A stretch of DNA of 64,000 nt from Mycolicibacterium xanthum (GTDB lineage Bacteria; Actinomycetota; Actinomycetes; Mycobacteriales; Mycobacteriaceae), in the NCBI RefSeq assembly GCF_019710635.1, contig NZ_JAIFZS010000044.1:44466-108465 (forward strand), read 5' to 3'. Below the pieces are notes generated by a model, which searched no databases, had not been told where the DNA came from, and saw only the letters and a list, made by a program, of their open reading frames with translations. Shown here one piece after another: positions 33,271 through 42,018 of this stretch (position 1 is the first letter of the stretch; the number at the start of each line of letters is the position of its first letter). A program made the translations under genes and the position numbers.

Positions 33271-35638
33271 GCAATTTGGCGCGGTCCTCGACGAGGAACC
33301 ACACCAGCGAGTACCCCCAGACCAGTCCGGCCAGCGCCCAGCCGATCGGCGTGATCAGCAACCCGTACACCGCGATCATGGTGGCGAGGCACTGCGTGCC
33401 GATCACCGCGCCCAGTAGCACCGGCGACGGCGCGGGCCGGGTCCAGAACGGGCCGGTGGTGCGGGTGACGAACACCGTCAGGTGCCCGGACACCGACAAC
33501 TTCAGGTAGATCAGGGTGCGCAGGGTGTCCTGGTCGAGGTGCAGGCCGAAGCGTCCCAGCGCCAGCAACCCGAACGTCTCGACCACACCGAGCGTGCCGA
33601 GCACGGTGGCCAGCACCAGCACCCGGTGCATGTCCCAGGTCACCGGGCGTGGGGCGCCCCGCACCCGGTCGTAGGCGATCGACAGGATGGCACCGTCGTT
33701 GAGCACCGCCAGGAGCACGATCATGATGGCCGTCACCGGGAAGAAGTTCAGCGCCACGATCGAGATGGTGATCAGCAGCAGCACCCGGATGGTCTCGGTG
33801 ATGCGGTAGATGGCGTAGCTGTCCATCCGGGCGAAGATCTCCCGGGCCTGTTTGATCGCCTCGACGATGACCGACAGCCCGGGCGCCAACAGCACCACGT
33901 CGGCGGCCGCGCGGGCGGCGTCGGTGGCACCGGCCACCGCGATGCCGGCGTCGGCCTGTTTGAGCGCCGGCGCGTCGTTGACACCGTCACCGGTCATCCC
34001 CACGATGTGGCCCTCGGCCTGCAACGCCTTGACGATCGTGTACTTGTGCTCGGGAAAGACCTGCGCGAAGCCGTCGGCCCCTTCGATCAACGCCACGGTG
34101 GCCTTGTCGCTCTTGTCCTCGAGTTGGTCGGCGGGCAGGATCCGGTCACCGATCCCCACCTCGCGACCGATCTGCTCGCCGATCGCCACCTGGTCGCCGG
34201 TCACCATCTTGATGTCGACGCCGAGCCCCTTCGCCGCGGTGACGGTTTCCGCGGAGTCCTCCCGCGGCGGGTCGGCCAGTGCCAGCACCCCGAGCACACG
34301 CCAGTCGCCGCCGGCGTCCTTGCGGGCCAACCCGAGGGCGCGCTGGCCGTGCTCGGCGAACCGCTCGGCCGCTTGACCGACCTGCGCGGCGACCGGATCG
34401 GCGGCGGCCAGCTTCGCGATCACCTGCGGTGCGCCCTTGGTGACGGCGAACCGGGCGCCCTTGCCGTCCACCGCGGTGGCCTCGGTGCGCTTGTGCACCG
34501 GATCGAACGGGGAGAAGTCGCTCACCTGCACTCCGTCGGGCACCGACGCGGCCGCCAGCACCGCATTGTCGATCGGGTCGCGGTCCTCGGCGCGCGAAGC
34601 GACGGCCGCCGCGGCCAGCAGGGCCTCGCGCTCGATTCCGGGCGCGGTCCACACGTCGGCCACCCGCAGCGCGTTCTGGGTCAGCGTGCCGGTCTTGTCG
34701 CTGCACAGCACGTCCATGCCACCGAGTTCCTCGATCGCCGGCAGATGGCTGACGACGGCGTGGCTGCGCGCCAGCTTACGGGCGCCGACGGCCATGGTGA
34801 CCGAGAGCACGGCCGGCAGCGCCACCGGAATGGAGGCGATGGTGACCACGAGAGCGAACTGCACGGTTTCCAGCGGCGCATTGCCCCGCACCAGCGACAC
34901 CGCCACCGTCAGGGCCACCAGCACCAACGCGGCGACGATCAGGTAGTGGCCGATCCGCAGCACCGCCTGCTGGAAATGACCGACGGACCCCGCCGTCTCG
35001 ACGAGTTTGGCGGTGGAACCGAAGTAGGAGTTCCCCGCGGTGGCGTAGACCACCGCGTCGCCCTCGCCGCGAACGACGATCGACCCCGAGTACAGCTGGC
35101 CGCCCCGATGACGGTCCACCGCAAGGGATTCTCCGGTCAATGCGGACTGGTCGACCTGCAGCGTCACATCGTCGATGAGCCGGGCGTCGGCCGGCACCAC
35201 GTCGCCCAGGCGCAGCCTGACGACGTCACCGGGCACCAGTTCGCGCACCGCCACCGAGGTCCACCCGCCGTCGCGACGCGCGGTGATGCTGCCGGCCAGG
35301 CGCTGCTTGAGCGCGGCGATCGCGCTGGCGGCCTGGTGTTCTTCGACGAACGACACCAACCCGTTCATCGCCAGCAGAACCGCGATCACAATGGCTTCGG
35401 GCCAGTGTCGCACCACGATCGAGAGCACCAGGGCGACCTCGATCATCCATGGGATCGGCGCCCAGAAATAGCTGAGAAAGGCCAGGATCGGATTGCGGGT
35501 CTTCTCGGCGATCTCGTTGGGACCGTACTTCTCCAGCCGCTGGGCGGCCTCGGCAGTGCTCAGGCCTGCCGGCGAACTGTCCACCGAGCGGAACACCTCG
35601 TCGAGGGACGGCTCCTTCGTCTTCTCGTCGGCACTCAC
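33227..35638 (-). CDS. P-type ATPase of the P3A (proton-pump-like) family
   Basis: An 803-residue P-type ATPase. It has LTGES, the phosphorylation site CSDKTGTLTQN, and [16 protein letters not shown]. Length, the short termini and the M6 region ending VLLAVLNDGAILSIAYD place it with plasma-membrane H+-ATPases (P3A), in the branch that includes archaeal MJ1226-type pumps. By eye, the M6 acidic proton carrier of plant pumps (Asp684 of AHA2) aligns with Pro here, so proton transport should not be taken for granted. It starts with GTG at 35636-35638. CtpE at 24 kb is only distantly related. Confidence 0.9.
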   Translation of the reverse strand: MSADEKTKEPSLDEVFRSVDSSPAGLSTAEAAQRLEKYGPNEIAEKTRNPILAFLSYFWAPIPWMIEVALVLSIVVRHWPEAIVIAVLLAMNGLVSFVEEHQAASAIAALKQRLAGSITARRDGGWTSVAVRELVPGDVVRLRLGDVVPADARLIDDVTLQVDQSALTGESLAVDRHRGGQLYSGSIVVRGEGDAVVYATAGNSYFGSTAKLVETAGSVGHFQQAVLRIGHYLIVAALVLVALTVAVSLVRGNAPLETVQFALVVTIASIPVALPAVLSVTMAVGARKLARSHAVVSHLPAIEELGGMDVLCSDKTGTLTQNALRVADVWTAPGIEREALLAAAAVASRAEDRDPIDNAVLAAASVPDGVQVSDFSPFDPVHKRTEATAVDGKGARFAVTKGAPQVIAKLAAADPVAAQVGQAAERFAEHGQRALGLARKDAGGDWRVLGVLALADPPREDSAETVTAAKGLGVDIKMVTGDQVAIGEQIGREVGIGDRILPADQLEDKSDKATVALIEGADGFAQVFPEHKYTIVKALQAEGHIVGMTGDGVNDAPALKQADAGIAVAGATDAARAAADVVLLAPGLSVIVEAIKQAREIFARMDSYAIYRITETIRVLLLITISIVALNFFPVTAIMIVLLAVLNDGAILSIAYDRVRGAPRPVTWDMHRVLVLATVLGTLGVVETFGLLALGRFGLHLDQDTLRTLIYLKLSVSGHLTVFVTRTTGPFWTRPAPSPVLLGAVIGTQCLATMIAVYGLLITPIGWALAGLVWGYSLVWFLVEDRAKLLTLRLLPAQVPAKE

Positions 35639-35678
35639 CCTGTCCAGTTCACCAGCATCGGCCCCATCCCGCCATCAA

Positions 35679-37562
35679 TCAGGACAGCGATTTGAGCCAG
35701 GCGTCGTGAAGTGCGGCGTAGTGCCCCTGGCCACCGACGAGTTCGTCCGGGGGACCGTCTTCGACGACGCGGCCGTGTTCGAGAACCAGGACGCGGTCGG
35801 CGATCTGGACCGTGGAGAGCCGGTGGGCGATCACCAGCGCCGTCCGGTCGGCCAGGACCGTCTCCAGTGCCCGCTGCACCATCCGCTCGCTGGGGATGTC
35901 CAGCGACGAGGTGGCCTCGTCGAGGATCAGCACGGCGGGGTCGGCGAGGAGGGCGCGCGCGAACGCGACCAGCTGTCGCTGACCCGCGGACAGTCGCCCG
36001 CCGCGCCTGGCGACGTCGGTGCGGTATCCGTCGGGCAGTACCTCGATGAAGCCGTGCGCGCCGACCGCTCGGGCCGCGGCCCGGACGTCCTCGTCGGTGG
36101 CCTCCGGCCGGCCGAACCGGATGTTGTCGGCGACGGTTCCGCCGAACATGAAGTTCTCCTGGGTGACCATCACGACGTGGCGACGCAACTCGGCCTGGGC
36201 GATATCGCGCAGGTCCACCCCGTCGAGCGTCACGGTGCCCGCCACCGGATCGTAGAAGCGCGTGATCAGCTTGGCGATCGTCGTCTTGCCCGCACCGGTG
36301 GTGCCGACCAGCGCGACCGTCTGTCCGGCCGGGACCGCCAGATCCAGCCCGGGCAGCACCGGGTGTCCCGGCACGTATTCGAACCGCACGTCGCGCAGCG
36401 CGATCTCACCGCGGACGACCGGCAGCGCGACCGGCCTGGCGGGATCGGCGATACCGGGCTTCTCGGCCAACACCCCGGCAAGCTTCTCCAGCGCCGACGC
36501 CGCCGACTGGAACGTGTTGAAGAACTGTGAGATCTCCTGCATCGGCTCGAAGAACATGCGCAGATACAGCAGGAACGCGGCGAGCGTGCCGATGGTCATC
36601 TCACCGTGCAGCACCCGGTAGCCGCCGTAGAGCAGCACCACCCCGGTGGTGATGTTCCCGACCAGCTTGACGCCGGGCATGAACACGGCCAGCAGCTTGA
36701 ACGTCTTCTCGTTGATCGCCCGGTAGCGGTCGGCGACGTCCTCGAAGATCTCCTGGTTGCGCGGCTCGCGCCGGTAGGCCTGCACCGCCTTGATGCCCGT
36801 CATCGTCTCGACGAACTGCACGATGACCAGCGCGGCGCTCTCGCGCACCTCGCGGTAGGTCTTGGCCGACTCCCGGCGGAACCACCACACCAGCGCCACC
36901 AGGAACGGGAACGCCGCCAGGCACATCAGCCCGAGCTTGACGTCGAGGACGACCAGCAGAACGGCGGTGCCCGCCAGCGTCAGGACCGCGGTGATCAGCC
37001 CGTCGAACCCGGTCTCGAGCATGTCCTGGATGGCTTCGACGTCGTTGGTGGACCGGCTCACCACCCGGCCCGAGGTGTAGCGGTCGTGAAACGCCACGTC
37101 CAGACGCCCGAAATGCCGGAACACCCGCCTGCGCAGCTCGAGCAGCACCCGCTGGCCGGTGCGGCCGGAGCGGCGCAGGAAGTACATCCGGCTGGCGCCC
37201 TGCACCGCGACGACGACACACAGTGCCGCGACGATCGTCATCAGGGTGCGGGCCGACCCGCCCGCCAGCAGCGGCGGGATGCCGTCGTCGATGCCCTTCT
37301 GCACCAGCAACGGCACCGACAGCCGCGCGGCGTTCTGCACCACGACGACGACGGCGAGCACCGCCAGCGTCCACCGGTAGGGCCGCAGCAGGGTGCCCAG
37401 CAGAGCCCGCGCCTCCTGCCGGCGCGGCCTGGTCTCGTCGATCGGCAGATCGGTGTTCTCGTCGAACCGCCCCCGCCATTCCTGCCGGGTCCCCTGCCCT
37501 TCGCGCAAGCGCTCATCGGCGGCGGTCTGCTCTTCGCGCAAGCGCTCATCGCCGGCGGTCAT
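35679..37562 (-). CDS. ABC exporter half-transporter, canonical ATPase subunit
   Basis: A 627-residue fused membrane/ATPase subunit. After six transmembrane helices come Walker A GTTGAGKTT, the Q-loop in VTQENF, signature LSAGQRQ, Walker B VLILDEATSSLD with the catalytic Glu, and the H-loop in IAHRLST. All catalytic residues are intact, but the signature has Ala for the first Gly, as expected for the partner of a degenerate site. It overlaps the other ABC gene by four bases, so the two form a heterodimer. The first ~23 residues are two copies of an 11-residue DERLREE unit. The substrate is unknown; the general layout resembles Rv1272c/Rv1273c. Confidence 0.93.
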   Translation of the reverse strand: MTAGDERLREEQTAADERLREGQGTRQEWRGRFDENTDLPIDETRPRRQEARALLGTLLRPYRWTLAVLAVVVVVQNAARLSVPLLVQKGIDDGIPPLLAGGSARTLMTIVAALCVVVAVQGASRMYFLRRSGRTGQRVLLELRRRVFRHFGRLDVAFHDRYTSGRVVSRSTNDVEAIQDMLETGFDGLITAVLTLAGTAVLLVVLDVKLGLMCLAAFPFLVALVWWFRRESAKTYREVRESAALVIVQFVETMTGIKAVQAYRREPRNQEIFEDVADRYRAINEKTFKLLAVFMPGVKLVGNITTGVVLLYGGYRVLHGEMTIGTLAAFLLYLRMFFEPMQEISQFFNTFQSAASALEKLAGVLAEKPGIADPARPVALPVVRGEIALRDVRFEYVPGHPVLPGLDLAVPAGQTVALVGTTGAGKTTIAKLITRFYDPVAGTVTLDGVDLRDIAQAELRRHVVMVTQENFMFGGTVADNIRFGRPEATDEDVRAAARAVGAHGFIEVLPDGYRTDVARRGGRLSAGQRQLVAFARALLADPAVLILDEATSSLDIPSERMVQRALETVLADRTALVIAHRLSTVQIADRVLVLEHGRVVEDGPPDELVGGQGHYAALHDAWLKSLS

Positions 37563-37696
37563 GGCCGTCGCTCCAGGATCTCGCGGTCCAGGCGGTGCTG
37601 TCCGTCGATGTCCTCGCGCAAGCGCCCGGCGATGCCGGTCTGCTCCCCGCGCAAGCGACCGTCGATGTCGATCTGCTCCTCGCGCAACCGCCCGTC
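37499..37696 (-). repeat. 33-bp-period repeat array encoding the facing termini of the two ABC subunits
   Basis: Core units end at 37517, 37550, 37630, 37663 and 37696. The first two and the last three are exactly 33 bp apart, with 80 bp between the groups. They encode DERLREEQTAA-type 11-residue units at the N-terminus of one subunit and DGRLREEQIDI-type units at the C-terminus of the other. The array spans the 4-bp gene overlap. Confidence 0.85.
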
Positions 37697-39520
37697 GACG
37701 TTGAGCTCGCGCTCGGCGCCGTCGTCGAGCTCGTCGTCGGCGGCCAGCAGATACCGGTACTGAGGGACGGTGGCCAGCAGCTCGGCGTGGGTGCCGACGT
37801 GGGTGATCGTTCCGTTCTGCAGCAGCGCGACCCGGTCGGCCAGCATCACCGTCGAGGCGCGATTGGCCACCACGATGCCGGTCACGGACTCGAGCACCCG
37901 GCGCAGCGCCTCCTCGACGACCGCCTCGGTGTGCACGTCGAGCGCCGAGAGGGTGTCGTCGAGCACCAGGACCCTGGGTGCGGCGAGGATCGCGCGGGCC
38001 AGCGAAAGGCGTTGGCGCTGACCGCCGGACAGGCTCATGCCCTGCTCACCGATCCGGGTCTGCAGGCCGTAGGGCAGGTCGTCGACGAAGTGCGCGGCGG
38101 CGGTGTCGACGGCTCGGTGGATCTCCTCGTCGGTGGCCGGGTCGTCCCGGGACCGGCCCAGCGTGAGGTTCTCGGCGACCGACATCGAGAACAGCGTCGG
38201 GTCCTCGAACGCGGTCGCCACGGCGCGCCGTAACGCGTCGAGCGACAGGTCGCGGATGTCTCGGCCGTCGATGCGGATCTGCCCCTCGGTGACGTCGTAG
38301 AGCCGCGAGATCAGCGCGGCGAGAACGGACTTGCCCGAACCGGTGGACCCGACCAGCGCCAGCGTCTCGCCGGGCTCGACGGTGACGGTGACGTGGCGCA
38401 GGGCCCACTCGTCACTGTCGGGGAACCGGAAGCCGACGTCCACCAACTCGAGCCGTCCGCCGCGCGGCGTCCGGTCGACGGGTCCGTCGGTGATCTCCAC
38501 CGGCGCGTCGAAGATCTCGGCGATCCGGTTGGCCGCGGTGAACGACTCCTGGGTCATCGACAGCAGGAACCCCAGCGAGGCGATCGGCCACACCAGCGAC
38601 AGCATCATCGTGATGAACGCGACGAGGGTGCCCATCGTGACGTATCCGTGGCCGGCGGCGTAGGCCCCGAAGCCCAGCACCAGGATCAGCGTCAGGTTCG
38701 GGATGATCTCCAGCAGCGTCCAGAACCTGGCCGACACCGACACCCGGCTGACCTGGGTGTCGTACAGGTCGGTCAACTGCTCGTCGAACCGGTCGTAGAC
38801 GTAGTCCTCCCGGCCGAACGACTTGATCACCCGCAGCCCCAGCGCAGATTCTTCGACGTGCGTGGCGACGTGGCCGGCCTGATCCTGCGCCAGCCGCGAC
38901 AGCCGGGTGTACTCCTGCTGAAAATGCAGCACCGTCACGGTGATCGGCACGATCGACACCAGCACCACGACGCCCAGCGGCCAGTACATCGCCAGCAGGA
39001 TCGCGGTGACGACGGTGATCTGCAGAACGTTGAGCATCAGGAAGATCAAGCCGAACGACATGAACCGCCGAATCGTGGCGAGGTCGTTCATGATCCTCGA
39101 CAGCAGCTGGCCGGACTGCCAGCGGCCGTGAAACGCCATCGGCAGGATCTGCAGCCGCGCGTAGAGGTCCTTGCGGATGTCGGCCTCCACCCCCATGGTG
39201 GCCCGCGACACCAGCCAGCGGCGGATGAACCACAGCACCGCCTCGGCGGCGCCGACGCCCATCGCCGCGGCGCCGAGCAGCCACAGTCCCTGCTGATCCT
39301 GGTGCCGCACCGGGCCGTCGATCACCGCCTTGGTCATCAGCGGAATCGCGACGGTGGCCACCAGGCTGGCCAGTGCCGTCACGACCATCGCGATCCAGCG
39401 CACCCGGTAGGGCATCAGGTACGGCAACATCCGCCACAGGTCCGAGCTGGGGCGGGCTCGTCGCGGTGGCGGTGCGATCGCGGGGGCGCTGTGCAGCGCG
39501 CTGGGCCGGGCGTCAACCAC
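37559..39520 (-). CDS. ABC exporter half-transporter, degenerate ATPase subunit
   Basis: A 653-residue fused subunit. Walker A GSTGSGKS (391-398) and signature LSGGQRQ are intact. The Q-loop Gln is Glu439 (AFEDPTLF), the Walker B catalytic Glu is Asp522 (VLDDTLSALD), and the H-loop His is Asn553 (VANRAST). This is the pattern of the non-catalytic subunit of heterodimeric exporters such as TM287/288. Residues from about 609 to 640 are 11-residue repeats of the GRLREEQ type, absent from ordinary family members. The start is GTG at 39518-39520. Confidence 0.93.
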   Translation of the reverse strand: MVDARPSALHSAPAIAPPPRRARPSSDLWRMLPYLMPYRVRWIAMVVTALASLVATVAIPLMTKAVIDGPVRHQDQQGLWLLGAAAMGVGAAEAVLWFIRRWLVSRATMGVEADIRKDLYARLQILPMAFHGRWQSGQLLSRIMNDLATIRRFMSFGLIFLMLNVLQITVVTAILLAMYWPLGVVVLVSIVPITVTVLHFQQEYTRLSRLAQDQAGHVATHVEESALGLRVIKSFGREDYVYDRFDEQLTDLYDTQVSRVSVSARFWTLLEIIPNLTLILVLGFGAYAAGHGYVTMGTLVAFITMMLSLVWPIASLGFLLSMTQESFTAANRIAEIFDAPVEITDGPVDRTPRGGRLELVDVGFRFPDSDEWALRHVTVTVEPGETLALVGSTGSGKSVLAALISRLYDVTEGQIRIDGRDIRDLSLDALRRAVATAFEDPTLFSMSVAENLTLGRSRDDPATDEEIHRAVDTAAAHFVDDLPYGLQTRIGEQGMSLSGGQRQRLSLARAILAAPRVLVLDDTLSALDVHTEAVVEEALRRVLESVTGIVVANRASTVMLADRVALLQNGTITHVGTHAELLATVPQYRYLLAADDELDDGAERELNVDGRLREEQIDIDGRLRGEQTGIAGRLREDIDGQHRLDREILERRP

Positions 39521-39746
39521 TCCGCAGACCTTCCCACCGCCGGCAACCGGTCAACCCGTTTGCCGAACTCGCATTCCGGCAGCGGAAGTTCGAGTGCGGC
39601 CCTGCCGGAATGCCATTTCGGCGGTCAGCGGCGCCGAACTGGGTCGGGCTGAAGAACGCCTCGGCGCCGGCCGGCGCACGCAGCTCACCGCCCCGTGCCT
39701 GCGTCTGCCGGTACAGGGACTGTCGCGCGACCGTCTCCAAGCTCAT
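39513..39746 (-). CDS. possible small protein with a degenerate 3' half
   Basis: A 77-codon frame from ATG 39744-39746 (MSLETVARQSLYRQTQARG), with GGTGA upstream. The first ~40 codons have G or C at nearly every third position, like real genes here. Beyond that the codon bias is lost, over a stretch holding an inverted repeat (39572-39612). It overlaps the ABC gene start by eight bases. I do not recognise it; it may be a small gene whose end was replaced, or not a gene. Confidence 0.3.
   Translation of the reverse strand: MSLETVARQSLYRQTQARGGELRAPAGAEAFFSPTQFGAADRRNGIPAGPHSNFRCRNASSANGLTGCRRWEGLRSG
39572..39612. repeat. inverted repeat CATTCCGGCA ... TGCCGGAATG
   Basis: The 10-bp arms at 39572-39581 and 39603-39612 are perfect reverse complements around a 21-base loop. 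They lie about 50 bp upstream of the degenerate ABC gene's start and inside the decayed half of the small frame. It could be a terminator for the upstream genes or a mobile palindromic element. Confidence 0.5.
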
Positions 39747-39799
39747 GAATTCACCGTAGGACCTCAACAACGATTGAGGTCAACCGCTTCCGCCCGGGC

Positions 39800-40345
39800 C
39801 TACACGATGCTGAAATAGCCCAGCACGGCCGCGCCCGCCACCACCACCAGCGGGTTGACCTTGGTGAACACGAAGATCACGGTGCACACGGCGGTCAGCA
39901 GATAGGCCCGCCAGTCATGGTCGGCCGCCCGGCTCATCACCAGCGACGTGGCCAGGATCAGGCCGACGGTCATCGGCGCGAAGCCCTTCTCGACGGCGAT
40001 ACGCCATTTCGACTGCTCGGCGCGCTGCCAGAACTGCGTCACGACGAATACCAGGCCGGCGGCCGGGATGATCATCGAGGCGGTGGCGACCAACCCGCCG
40101 AGGATCGCGCCGGGCACACCGCCGGCCTGCAGGCCGGCGCCGTACCCGATCAGCGTGACGATCAGGATGCTGGGACCCGGCGCCGCCTGGGAGACCGAGA
40201 ACACGTCGGCGAACTGGCGACTGGTCAGCCAGTGGTAGTCGTCCACCGCGCTCAGGTGCATCTCGGGCAGCACCACGTTGCCGCCGCCGATCGACATCAG
40301 TGACAACGAACCGAACAGCAGAACCAGCTCGAGGTAGGTACTCAC
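39800..40345 (-). CDS. chromate transporter half-protein, ChrA C-terminal-type
   Basis: A 181-residue membrane protein of the CHR family. SIGGGNVVLPEM is the domain's Gly-rich motif, followed by SQAAPGPSILIVTLIGYGAG and five or so hydrophobic helices. It starts with GTG at 40343-40345, overlapping the other half by four bases. Short-chain ChrA proteins act as pairs, so these two genes are one antiporter. Chromate efflux is the family's known activity; the natural role may differ. Confidence 0.87.
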   Translation of the reverse strand: MSTYLELVLLFGSLSLMSIGGGNVVLPEMHLSAVDDYHWLTSRQFADVFSVSQAAPGPSILIVTLIGYGAGLQAGGVPGAILGGLVATASMIIPAAGLVFVVTQFWQRAEQSKWRIAVEKGFAPMTVGLILATSLVMSRAADHDWRAYLLTAVCTVIFVFTKVNPLVVVAGAAVLGYFSIV

Positions 40346-40926
40346 GACGCGGACCGTCCCGAGTTCTCCGGCTCCCCGGTCCGCCGCCGCGGCCAGGCCC
40401 ACAGCAGGCCCAGTGGTGCGACGATGGCCAGCACCACGATCAGCGGCCAGCGCACCACGCCGCTGAGCAGGAAGGCCAGGGCGAAGAGCGCCACCGGCAC
40501 GAGGCCGGTCAGACAGACCCGGCCGGTTTTGATGACCATCGTGAAGGTGAGCGCGACCGCCGCCGAGGATGCCCCGTGCAGTGCCCCGTCGACGGCGGGG
40601 ATCTCCTTGAACCGGAAGTAGGCGAAGGCCGCCACCAGCATCAAGGTCACCGGGACGGTGATCAGGCCGAGGATGGCCGCGACCGCACCGGCCGCGCCGC
40701 GCAGCTTGGTGCCCGCGAAGACCGCGAGGTTGACCTGGTTGGCCCCCGGAAGGATCCGGCACATGGTCATCGCGGAGAGGAATTCCTTCTCGCCGATCCA
40801 GCCCTTCTCCACGACCAGCACCTCACGGGACCACGCCGACAGACCACCGCCGAACGACGCCAACGCGATGTGGTTGAAGGCCAGCGCCAGCTTCACCAGC
40901 GGGACCCGCGGGGCCGGCTCACTCAT
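40342..40926 (-). CDS. chromate transporter half-protein, ChrA N-terminal-type
   Basis: A 194-residue CHR-family membrane protein, with the motifs ASFGGGLSAW and CRILPGANQVNLAVFAG followed by several hydrophobic helices and a basic tail. The ATG at 40924-40926 overlaps the stop region of the phospholipase-D-like gene by eight bases, and its own stop overlaps the second half by four. The two halves together equal a full-length ChrA in inverted topology. Confidence 0.87.
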   Translation of the reverse strand: MSEPAPRVPLVKLALAFNHIALASFGGGLSAWSREVLVVEKGWIGEKEFLSAMTMCRILPGANQVNLAVFAGTKLRGAAGAVAAILGLITVPVTLMLVAAFAYFRFKEIPAVDGALHGASSAAVALTFTMVIKTGRVCLTGLVPVALFALAFLLSGVVRWPLIVVLAIVAPLGLLWAWPRRRTGEPENSGRSAS

Positions 40927-41899
40927 GCAAGAGTTCCGGGTCGAACGGGAAGTCGTCCTCGACGTGCCCGACCGGGTCCAACGGATCCGGCGCGTCGTAG
41001 CGCTTCCCGGACTTCCAATCCTGCTTGAACACCGTGCGCAGCCGCCCGACGATCGCGGGGTCGTCGAGCACCACCCCGAGTTCGCGCCGCAGATCGAACG
41101 CGCTGCGGTCGATGTTCATCGAGCCCACCAGCGCCCGTTGCCGATCGACGATCACCAGCTTGGCGTGGGCCCGGAAGTTGCGCTGCTTGCGCACCTTGAC
41201 GCCGAACTTGTGTAGCGTGCGCAACGACGCGAAGGTGTCCAGCACGTCGCTGTCGCTGATGCCGTGCCGGCCGCCGCACAGCACCCGGACCTTCGCCCCC
41301 CGCGCCGCCGCGGCGACGATCCGGTCGAGGATGACGGTGTCGACGAACTTGGGGTGCTGGACCTCCAGCAGTTCGGCCGCCGTGTCCATGAACTGGGCCA
41401 TCACGTTGCGTGAGTTGGCGTTGCTCCACAGCAACCCGGTGTCGACACCGGGCTCCCAGTCGTGGTGCCCCCAGTCGGCCTCGAATCCCTCGATGACCTG
41501 CGCCACCTGAGCCGGGTCGGCGGTCACCACGCCGAAATCACGGGTCCGGGTGAAGTACTTGGTGCACAGGTTGAAGGTGGCGATCAGGGCGGTGTGATCG
41601 TCGGCCACCATCGACTTCTCGTGAGTGACGTAGAACGCCGGGTTCGACCACGCCACACTGACGCCGGCCTCGTCGAGGCTGGCGTAGGTCTCGTCGTTGG
41701 CGCGCTCCCCGCCCGACTTGGCCGCGTTGAGCATCACCCGCACGTCGACCCCGGCACGGCTCCGGGCGATCACCGCGTCGACGAGATCGTCGTCGGTGAA
41801 CGTGAACTGCTTGATGCGCAATGTGCGGTGTGCCGAGCCGATGAAGTCCAGCACGGGGTCCAGCCCGTCGTCCGGCTCCACGATCAGCACAGGGGCCAT
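40919..41899 (-). CDS. phospholipase D-family protein (two HKD motifs)
   Basis: A 326-residue protein with two HxKxxxxD motifs: HEKSMVADDHTALIATFN in the first half and HAKLVIVDRQRALVGSMN in the second. Both active-site halves are therefore present in one chain. The family includes cardiolipin synthases and phospholipase D. The absence of obvious membrane helices argues against a classical bacterial cardiolipin synthase. It is first in a short operon with the chromate transporter and divergent from prrA. Confidence 0.9.
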   Translation of the reverse strand: MAPVLIVEPDDGLDPVLDFIGSAHRTLRIKQFTFTDDDLVDAVIARSRAGVDVRVMLNAAKSGGERANDETYASLDEAGVSVAWSNPAFYVTHEKSMVADDHTALIATFNLCTKYFTRTRDFGVVTADPAQVAQVIEGFEADWGHHDWEPGVDTGLLWSNANSRNVMAQFMDTAAELLEVQHPKFVDTVILDRIVAAAARGAKVRVLCGGRHGISDSDVLDTFASLRTLHKFGVKVRKQRNFRAHAKLVIVDRQRALVGSMNIDRSAFDLRRELGVVLDDPAIVGRLRTVFKQDWKSGKRYDAPDPLDPVGHVEDDFPFDPELLHE

Positions 41900-42018
41900 G
41901 GGCGGACGGTAACAGCTTCAGGTTATCGGCAGCTGACGCACAGCTCTGACACGCAGGTCAGCCGGGCTCGCGCCCAGCGTCCCGCGAACCGGCGGATCCA
42001 TCAGGCAAGATTGCGGGC

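Noticed and set aside
33482..35695. A 737-codon open frame opposite the P3A-type ATPase
   Set aside because: The minus-strand frame has all P-type ATPase motifs; the plus-strand one is an antisense shadow with no family features.
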